Shown here piece by piece: positions 1-5,804 of a DNA stretch of 37,814 nucleotides. Source of the stretch: Candidatus Limicola stercorigallinarum (GTDB taxonomy: Bacteria; Actinomycetota; Coriobacteriia; Coriobacteriales; Coriobacteriaceae); NCBI GenBank assembly GCA_018711625.1, contig DVID01000010.1, positions 1-37,814 on the forward strand. Direction: 5' to 3'. The position numbers were made by a program, and so were the translations under genes. Below the pieces are notes generated by a model. The model made no database searches, was not told where the DNA came from, and saw nothing but the letters and a program-made list of their open reading frames with translations. How positions within the stretch are numbered: position 1 is the first letter of the stretch; each line of letters opens with the position of its first letter.

Positions 1-1
1 C

Positions 2-1633
2 ATGACGGTAACGGTCGACGGCGGCGTAGGTACGGTCAGCAATTACAAGGGACAATATAAAAATTATGTCATTACATTTCCCGACCCGGTGTTCACCAAG
101 CAACCGCAGAGCCAGTATGTCACGCCGGATAGCAGTGTCACTTTCTCCGTTGAAGCAACGCAAAACGGCACTTCTATCGAAAAATCCTCTAATTATGCTT
201 GGTATGCACAGGATAAAAGCGACCCCGATGGTCCCTGGTATCGAATTTGGGGGGGATTACCCGGAACCGTTGCTCTTCCAATCATGAGTAAAGAACTCAT
301 TATTTCCAATGTGTCGGGAACATGGAACGATAATAACAAGACGCTTTCCGGCGCCGGAGCGGATGTCACCTTCCAGCCAAAGGACGCCCGTTTCCGCTGT
401 GTTGTAACCGGTATTTATTCCGGAAGTGCTACCAGCAACGCCGCCGAGCTGTGGGTGATTGAAGGCACCGGCGGCGAAGATGGCCGGGAGGTGGAGCTGC
501 GGAATAACGGCACGCTAATCCAATGGAAATACGAGGACGAGCCGGACGCCGCATGGCGTGATCTGGTGGCGTTGGACGCTATCACCGGCGGCGATGGTGC
601 AGACGGTGCAGACGGCAGAGAAGTGGAACTGCAAGTAGCCAGTGGTTACATCCAGTGGAGATACACCACCGGCGCAGATACCGCATGGAAAAACCTGATG
701 TCCCTCTCCGATCTAAAGGGCGATTCCGGTGAAGATGGCCGCGAGGTGGAACTACATAATAACGGTACCAGCATCCAGTGGCGGTACAAGGGCGAAACAG
801 AATGGAAAGACCTGGTTGCCCTCTCCGATATTACTGGTTCGGATGGTGCAGACGGCAAACAGGTGGAGCTTCGCGTTGAGGGCGGCTACATCCAATGGAA
901 ATATGACGCCGACGGCGATTGGCAAAACCTGATTGCCCTGTCTGCCCTGCAAGGCATCAAAGGCGATAAGGGCGACAAAGGCGATCCCGGCGATACCCCC
1001 ACCATAGGCAGCAACGGGAACTGGTGGATCGGCGGCGTTGACACTGGTATTCCAGCCACCGGCAGCAGCGGCTCGGACGGCGCTGACGGCTCCGACGGGA
1101 AAGACGGTCAGGACGGCAAGGACGGCAAGGACGGCAAGGACGGCGAGGATGGCAAAGATGGCCTGACCCCCTATATCGGCAGCAACGGAAACTGGTGGAT
1201 CGGCACTACGGACACCGGCATTAAGGCCGCAGGCACCAATGGCGCGGACGGCAAAGACGGAGCCAACGGCAAGAATGGCACAAACGGTAAAGACGGTGCC
1301 GATGGCGTTGGAATTGCCGACATCAAGCTCAACGAAAATGGTGAGCTGATCGTCACACTCACCGATAGCACCGTGAAAAATCTCGGCAAGGTAAAGGGCG
1401 AGGACGGCGTTGGTATCTCCGGCGTTTCCATCAACGAAAACGGCGAACTGATCGTTACCCTCACCGATGGCACAGAACTGAACGCCGGTGCTGTTCCTAC
1501 CGCCGCAGCCGGGGATTCCAACCTGAAAACCCTTGTGTATGTTTCGATGGGAACCGCTGGTGTTTCTCTGGCCGGGTTGCTTGGTCTGCTGGCTTTCCTG
1601 CTAACAAAGCGTAAAATGCTGATTGGAAAGTAA
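2..1633 (+). CDS. Collagen-like, Ig-like repeat surface protein (5' end outside window)
   Basis: Probably a cell-surface adhesin or structural protein; the ligand is unknown. The reading frame is open to the left edge, so the true start and signal peptide lie outside. Visible parts in order: an Ig-like segment (about residues 28-155), four tandem repeats of about 40 residues (about 160-315) each with a REVEL-like strand, an IQW+Y core and a W+xL segment, a collagen-type Gly-X-Y region rich in GKDGKDG and GADG, broken by two copies of IGSNGNWWIG, then two copies of a NENGELIVTLTD module, one C-terminal membrane helix and a short basic tail (KRK). No LPXTG motif precedes the helix; the corresponding place reads PTAAAGDSN. 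Base and codon use (many AAT, AAA, ATT, CCG) differ from the GC-rich neighbours, suggesting transfer, perhaps from Firmicutes. Surface location is inferred from architecture. Confidence 0.8.
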   Translation: MTVTVDGGVGTVSNYKGQYKNYVITFPDPVFTKQPQSQYVTPDSSVTFSVEATQNGTSIEKSSNYAWYAQDKSDPDGPWYRIWGGLPGTVALPIMSKELIISNVSGTWNDNNKTLSGAGADVTFQPKDARFRCVVTGIYSGSATSNAAELWVIEGTGGEDGREVELRNNGTLIQWKYEDEPDAAWRDLVALDAITGGDGADGADGREVELQVASGYIQWRYTTGADTAWKNLMSLSDLKGDSGEDGREVELHNNGTSIQWRYKGETEWKDLVALSDITGSDGADGKQVELRVEGGYIQWKYDADGDWQNLIALSALQGIKGDKGDKGDPGDTPTIGSNGNWWIGGVDTGIPATGSSGSDGADGSDGKDGQDGKDGKDGKDGEDGKDGLTPYIGSNGNWWIGTTDTGIKAAGTNGADGKDGANGKNGTNGKDGADGVGIADIKLNENGELIVTLTDSTVKNLGKVKGEDGVGISGVSINENGELIVTLTDGTELNAGAVPTAAAGDSNLKTLVYVSMGTAGVSLAGLLGLLAFLLTKRKMLIGK

Positions 1634-1652
1634 GACTGGCCATAGCCGCATA

Positions 1653-1683
1653 TTGACCTCTGGACAAAGTGTCCAGAGGTCAA
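1653..1683 (+). terminator. Intrinsic terminator of the collagen-like gene
   Basis: A 13-bp perfect stem (1653-1665 with 1671-1683) with a 5-nt AAAGT loop starts 20 bases after the stop codon and is followed by ATTTCTTT. The arms are AT-flanked GACCTCTGGAC and its complement. Confidence 0.8.
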
Positions 1684-1793
1684 ATTTCTTTGGGGGTGTG
1701 GAATTGAGTCCAATCACGGTCTTCACAAAACGTTCGAACGAGATTAGCCATTGCATTTAAGTCGCGCTGCATCAATCTTCCTCTCGTGAGTAT

Positions 1794-1824
1794 TTGAGAC
1801 CGATTCCTCGCATTTTTCTATAAT
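1794..1824 (+). promoter_or_regulatory. Candidate sigma-70-type promoter
   Basis: A perfect TATAAT (1819-1824) lies 42 bases before the ATG at 1867. TTGAGA (1794-1799) is the best -35, but the 19-nt spacer is longer than usual. A perfect 10-bp palindrome CGTTCGAACG at 1731-1740 lies upstream and could be an operator; that role is speculative. Confidence 0.5.
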
Positions 1825-1866
1825 ACTAACGCAATGGTAAACATGCTTGTTCATAGGAGCTCAGTT

Positions 1867-2646
1867 ATGCCCATTAGCACTGACACCTATCGTGATGACC
1901 GTACCGCCAACAGCTACATTGATGCCGTGAATGCTGTCATTGACCTTATAGGCAACATGAAATTCGTTCCAAAGAACGAAAAGGGAGCGGCTGTGTTTGC
2001 CGCAGTTCAGATGGCGGCTCCAGTGCTGAAGAAGTTGACACCTATTGTTGCGCCGCGTGTGAAAAAGGCGGCCCAGGCAGTGGCCGATAAGGCTCCTGCT
2101 GCAGTGAATGCCCAGGCGGGTAAAGTCGCCGATGCCGCAAAAAGTGCGGCTGGCAAGATCGCCGGCGTTGCAAACAAGGCGGGTACCGCTGTGCATGATG
2201 CTGCGGAGGTGCGGGCTCAAGAGAAGGCGCGTAAGCTCGCTCGCAAAACGTTGCTGGCTGGCGCCAGCAAAAATATTGAGGCTCAGACATTTCTAAAAAC
2301 ATGGAACGACCAGCATGACTTGGCGCAGCAGGCGATCGAGCAGGCTGCCCTGAGCTTGGAGCTCTTTGCGTTTCCTGGCTGCTATGTGGTGGTTACCTGT
2401 GACTCTGCCGTGAAGAAGGATGATTTCAGCCGCTTCCGTGAGGTCTATGTAGGCAAGTCCGAGAGCATGGGGGAGGCTCTCCACGATGACTTTACTGGCC
2501 GCGGCAATCCTGATGTGTATGCAGACGTGAAGTACAAGCAGCATGTGTATGCCCTTCTGTACCCTTGTATTCCAGAAAAGCTTGACGAGATGTATACCTC
2601 ACTTATTGCTGCGCTTGATGCGGATTGCTCGTATAACGCACGCTAA
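1867..2646 (+). CDS. Hypothetical protein with Ala-rich helical middle and GIY-YIG-like C-terminus
   Basis: Not assigned to a named family. The start at 1867 (MPISTD) is chosen because AGGAG at 1855-1859 sits 7 nt before it; an in-frame ATG at 1834 lacks such a site. The product is 259 residues. Residues 60-125 are Ala/Lys-rich and predicted amphipathic helix, with repeated AGK/AADAAK-like steps. Residues 170-250 resemble a GIY-YIG nuclease fold: GCY (171-173), about 20 residues, then YVG (194-196), a following helix with H206, a GRGNPDVYADV segment and Glu237/Glu241 near the end. The catalytic Arg usual in the helix after YIG is not obvious, so the domain may be inactive or misassigned. No signal peptide or membrane segment is seen. 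It stands alone behind its own promoter. Confidence 0.6.
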   Translation: MPISTDTYRDDRTANSYIDAVNAVIDLIGNMKFVPKNEKGAAVFAAVQMAAPVLKKLTPIVAPRVKKAAQAVADKAPAAVNAQAGKVADAAKSAAGKIAGVANKAGTAVHDAAEVRAQEKARKLARKTLLAGASKNIEAQTFLKTWNDQHDLAQQAIEQAALSLELFAFPGCYVVVTCDSAVKKDDFSRFREVYVGKSESMGEALHDDFTGRGNPDVYADVKYKQHVYALLYPCIPEKLDEMYTSLIAALDADCSYNAR

Positions 2647-2702
2647 GTCGTCCGCCGGGCTGGGATTCCAGCCGTTGTTTCTTTGAGCATAAGGAGCCAA
2701 CC

Positions 2703-3233
2703 ATGTCATTCAGCGAACTCATCCAAAGCAGGTATTCGGAGCGTCATTTCGCTTCAACCCCTATTGAACCCGAGAAGCTGCAGCAAATCTTGGAGGCGGG
2801 CCGTGTTGCCCCTACGGCGCGTAACCTTCAGCCGCAGCGCATCCTGGTGGTTCAAAGCAAAGAGGGCCTTGAGAAGATGGACCTCTGCACGCGCTGCCGC
2901 TTTGGCGCGCCCGTTGTGCTGGTGCTCGCCTACGATCTGGAGGTTGCCTCGTACAACCCCGACGTCGTTGAGTTTGGCATCCTCGACACCTCCATTGCTG
3001 CCACGCACATGATGCTTCAGGCCCAGGAGCTAGGCATTCATAGCTGCTGGGTGGGGCTTATCGACCCGCCCGAGCTGCGCCGGCAGTTCCAGATTCCCCG
3101 CAACCTGCGCATCATCTCGGTCATGCCGCTTGGCTATCCCAGCGAGGAGAGCGCCCCGGCTCATTTGCACGAGGAGTCAATTCCTCTGGAACAGATGGTC
3201 AGGTGGGAGACGTTTGCGGATTGCTGTGGATAA
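2703..3233 (+). CDS. Nitroreductase family FMN oxidoreductase
   Basis: A flavin-dependent NAD(P)H oxidoreductase of the compact nitroreductase type; its natural substrate cannot be read from sequence. The 176-residue length suits the short subfamily. The N-terminus RYSERHFASTPI followed by AGRVAPTARNLQPQR matches the family's FMN-phosphate-binding Arg-Ser-Arg-like motif and the APTARNLQP loop. The middle carries a CTRCRFGAPVVLVLAYD segment, and the C-terminal SCWVGLIDP and VMPLGYPSE segments match the second FMN contact and the GYP motif. The protein is soluble. AAGGAG at 2691-2696 is 6 nt before the ATG. It appears monocistronic; the next gene is on the other strand. The CTRC pair is unusual and could be redox-active or bind metal, which is inference. 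Confidence 0.88.
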   Translation: MSFSELIQSRYSERHFASTPIEPEKLQQILEAGRVAPTARNLQPQRILVVQSKEGLEKMDLCTRCRFGAPVVLVLAYDLEVASYNPDVVEFGILDTSIAATHMMLQAQELGIHSCWVGLIDPPELRRQFQIPRNLRIISVMPLGYPSEESAPAHLHEESIPLEQMVRWETFADCCG

Positions 3234-3267
3234 CGGCGGGTTTCCACACTAGATTGGTAAATCCAAA

Positions 3268-3299
3268 TGCGCCCATCTCGTCCATGGCGAGTGGGCGCA
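3268..3299 (-). terminator. Terminator-like hairpin for the minus-strand membrane protein gene
   Basis: TGCGCCCA (3268-3275) pairs with TGGGCGCA (3292-3299), and CTCG (3277-3280) with CGAG (3288-3291), leaving one bulged base and a 7-nt loop. Read on the minus strand it is followed by TTTGGATTT, so it best serves the gene ending at 3406; it may also stop read-through from the nitroreductase gene. Confidence 0.5.
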
Positions 3300-3405
3300 C
3301 GTTCTTGCGCATCGCTACGTTCGGCACGTGGCTGTTGCGCCTGCGCAAACCGATGGTTTTCGGGCGTTGAACCATTCTTCCGGGCGTGGCCTTGCTTAAG
3401 CGACC

Positions 3406-3891
3406 CTACTCAAAATGGTCGTCTGGCAGGTATTTGTCGAACGGGCCGGGCTTGTTGGGGTCGAGGGGTGCGAGGCCCAAGGCATACAAGAAGCCAAACA
3501 TCATAATCATGATGGGCGCCGCCATGGCAACGTACACCACCACGACGGTGGGTAGTGCGAGCTGGCTTGCGGTGCCGGGGAAGAAGCAGGGAATGATGGC
3601 GGCTACAAAGAGCGCCAGGCATGCGATGCCGGCAAAGCGGCAGATGGAGCGCGCCATACGGCCCATCATGATGTTCTTGAACGCGATGAGCAAAAACCCA
3701 ATGACCGCCCCGAGTGCGAAGAGCAAAAGCGGGGCAGCGATGATGCGAAGAATCTCGGCAGGGCCATACACAAACTCAGATGACGCGGCATCTGCTTGGC
3801 CACCGAGATTGTACCAGGCCAAATAACCCGTGGTACCCAGGGCGATGAGCGTCCAAATGATAAAGTTTGCAAGAAACGCCGGTCGTTTCAT
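3406..3891 (-). CDS. Hypothetical four-helix membrane protein
   Basis: A 161-residue integral membrane protein with no recognised family. Four hydrophobic segments are visible at about residues 7-26, 46-70, 82-104 and 109-140. The first loop (GQADAASSEFVYGP) is polar. The C-terminal tail LAPLDPNKPGPFDKYLPDDHFE is acidic and Pro-rich and probably cytoplasmic. No catalytic or transport motif is seen. GGGAGG lies 6 nt before the ATG on the minus strand, supporting the start. The gene stands alone between two plus-strand genes with its own terminator-like hairpin. Function unknown. Confidence 0.75.
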   Translation of the reverse strand: MKRPAFLANFIIWTLIALGTTGYLAWYNLGGQADAASSEFVYGPAEILRIIAAPLLLFALGAVIGFLLIAFKNIMMGRMARSICRFAGIACLALFVAAIIPCFFPGTASQLALPTVVVVYVAMAAPIMIMMFGFLYALGLAPLDPNKPGPFDKYLPDDHFE

Positions 3892-3933
3892 GATGTCCTC
3901 CCTTGGCGCTTGGCGCCGTTTGGCAATGGGTTC

Positions 3934-3939
3934 ATTATA
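3934..3939 (-). promoter_or_regulatory. Candidate -10 element for the membrane protein gene
   Basis: A perfect TATAAT on the minus strand, 42 bases upstream of the ATG at 3891. No good -35 hexamer was found at the usual distance, so this is a tentative call. The rest of 3892-4189 shows no gene and no other clear signal apart from the AGGAAGG ribosome site before yccF. Confidence 0.35.
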
Positions 3940-4189
3940 GCCATGCCTAGGATGGTTCCGCCGTCATCTGCGCGATGGACGGGAACGCCGTGCGGACGTT
4001 TTGGAGCGGCAGTACCTGCGTGCTTCGGGTGCAATCGGCCCGCACGGTCGTCTCGCGTGGCTAAACGCTGGCGCTATGGGGCATGATGCTCTTTGAGTTG
4101 TTCGTCGCGGTGCGATTCGCATCCGTTGTAGAACCCTTGGTATTCCGCACCGGAGTTTTGGACTCATCGGGCAAGGAAGGAACGGTCGC

Positions 4190-4558
4190 ATGGGCTGCTT
4201 TGGCGTGCTCTTTAATATCATCTGGATTATCACGGGTGGTCTTATGACCGCCCTTGGGTTTCTCCTGGTGGGCGTTGTCTGCTGCATCACCATTGTCGGC
4301 ATTCCCCTGGGCCGCCAAGCCTTCAAAATGGCCTCACTCACGCTTGCTCCGTTTGGTCGAACCGTTTCATTTGGCGGCGGCGCCCCCTCTTTTGTGGCAA
4401 ATGTGTTTTGGGTGCTCTTGTTTGGCTGGTGGGCAGCGCTGATTTACTTCTTGGAAGGCGCTCTTTACTGCATCACGATTGTCGGTATTCCGTTTGGCCT
4501 ACAACTGTTCAAGATGGCCAAACTGATGCTGTGCCCCTTCGGCGCTACCGTACAATAA
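4190..4558 (+). CDS. yccF: YccF domain-containing inner-membrane protein
   Basis: A small membrane protein (122 residues) made of two copies of the YccF domain. Each copy has a hydrophobic hairpin ending in CITIVGIP-(L/F)-G-x-Q-x-FKMA, followed by a short (S/A)-L/M-x-L-x-PFG tail; both copies are plain to see (near residues 32-55 and 92-118). Four membrane segments result. The biochemical role of the family is not established. AGGAAGG at 4173-4179 precedes the ATG. Its stop codon overlaps a downstream ATG (TAATG at 4556-4560), which would couple it to the next gene if that frame were open; see the G-run entry. Confidence 0.88.
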   Translation: MGCFGVLFNIIWIITGGLMTALGFLLVGVVCCITIVGIPLGRQAFKMASLTLAPFGRTVSFGGGAPSFVANVFWVLLFGWWAALIYFLEGALYCITIVGIPFGLQLFKMAKLMLCPFGATVQ

Positions 4559-4570
4559 TGCGGTTTGTGC

Positions 4571-5773
4571 ATGAGGGGGGGGTTAACCACGCCAGCGGGA
4601 CTGCTGCCCATCATTTATCTTGCGTTCATTAGCCTCGGCTTGCCCGATTCTGCTATCGGATCCGCGTGGCCCACCATGGTGCCCCAGCTGGGAGCCGGTA
4701 TTTCGTGGGTGGGCGCCATCACCATGATCATCTCATGCGGCACCATCTTCTCAAGCCTTATGTCGGTGCGCGTGGTCGAGCGGTTTGGTACGGGTAAGGT
4801 TACGGTTGCGAGCGTGGCGCTTACCGCGGCGGCGCTTGTGGGGTTCTCGCAAGCGCAAGCATTTTGGCAGCTTGTGATTCTTGCCGTTCCTTACGGGTTC
4901 GGTGCGGGCGCGGTCGATGCGGCGCTCAATGCTTACGTCGCCATACATTATGAGTCTCAGCACATGAGCTGGCTGCACTGCATGTGGGGTGTAGGTGCCA
5001 GCGCTGGTCCCATCATCATGGCACAGTGCCTAAACGGCACCACGTGGTCGCTTGGTTTTCTGGTGCTTGGTGGCATTCAGGTGCTCATCGCGGTTGTGAT
5101 TACGCTGTCGCTGCCTTTGTGGCGTGATAAACAGCTTCCTCACGTCTCGGATGACGTGTCGGCGGGGGAGAACGCTCCGCACCACAAAACGCGTGCCGAG
5201 CTCCTGCGCATCCCCGGTGTTCCGGCGGTGCTCATCTGCTTTTTCTGCTATTGCGCGCTCGAGGGCACCTGCGGTACCTGGGCCGCCACCTATTGCAATC
5301 TTGGCCGCGGCATCGATGCTGCCACGGCGGCTGGATGGGCGTCCCTGTTCTATCTGGGTATCACCTTTGGGCGCGCGGTGAGCGGCTTTGTGTCCATGAA
5401 GATGCGCGATCACAATATGATCCGCCTTGGCCAGGGTATCATCCTGGTGGGGCTTCTTCTGGTGGTGAGCCCATGGAGCTCCACCATGCTCGCTCCGGGT
5501 CTGGTGCTCCTCGGCGCAGGGTGTGCCCCCATTTACCCCTCTGTCATTCATGCCACGCCGGCCCGCTTTGGCGACGAGGTGGCGCTTGAGCTTACGGGCA
5601 TGCAGATGGCGTTTGCAAACATTGGATCGCTCGCCATGTCACCGCTCTTCGGCGTGATTGCCCAAAACGTCAGCGTCGAGTTGTACCCGCTTTATCTGGG
5701 CGTGCTCCTGGTGGTCATGGTTGTTGCCGGTGAAAAGCTCAATCGAATCATGGTACGTCAGTCTAGAATATAG
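4571..5773 (+). CDS. MFS transporter, sugar/fucose-permease-like
   Basis: A major facilitator superfamily permease of about 400 residues and 12 expected helices. The N-terminal helix LPIIYLAFISLGLPDSAIGSAWP and the internal R-V-V-E-R-F-G-T-G-K loop after helix 2 match fucose-permease-like carriers; the substrate is not predictable. The central loop (RDKQLPHVSDDVSAGENAPHHKTRAE) separates two six-helix halves. The start is uncertain. ATG 4571 is the first ATG in frame but has no ribosome site, and TTG 4565 is possible. ATG 4558, which overlaps the yccF stop, is in another frame unless the G8 run at 4575-4582 is one base shorter. The gene follows yccF directly and ends just before the amidase gene. 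Confidence 0.85.
   Translation: MRGGLTTPAGLLPIIYLAFISLGLPDSAIGSAWPTMVPQLGAGISWVGAITMIISCGTIFSSLMSVRVVERFGTGKVTVASVALTAAALVGFSQAQAFWQLVILAVPYGFGAGAVDAALNAYVAIHYESQHMSWLHCMWGVGASAGPIIMAQCLNGTTWSLGFLVLGGIQVLIAVVITLSLPLWRDKQLPHVSDDVSAGENAPHHKTRAELLRIPGVPAVLICFFCYCALEGTCGTWAATYCNLGRGIDAATAAGWASLFYLGITFGRAVSGFVSMKMRDHNMIRLGQGIILVGLLLVVSPWSSTMLAPGLVLLGAGCAPIYPSVIHATPARFGDEVALELTGMQMAFANIGSLAMSPLFGVIAQNVSVELYPLYLGVLLVVMVVAGEKLNRIMVRQSRI
4575..4582 (+). repeat. G8 homopolymer at the start of the MFS gene
   Basis: Eight consecutive G residues. With eight, only ATG 4571 (no ribosome site) or TTG 4565 opens the transporter frame. With seven, the ATG at 4558 that overlaps the yccF stop reads MRFVHEGGLTTPAG straight into the transporter. 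Length change here would therefore switch the start used, and possibly expression. A sequencing error in the run is the plain alternative. Confidence 0.7.
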
Positions 5774-5804
5774 GCATGAGTTCCCGTGGGTGAGGGGGAT
5801 GCCT

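Noticed and set aside
5658-5804. Extension of the amidase gene upstream into the MFS gene (start at 5658)
   Set aside because: The extra residues overlap the MFS 3' end, lack family resemblance and would hide a good signal peptide starting at 5805 behind a ribosome site.
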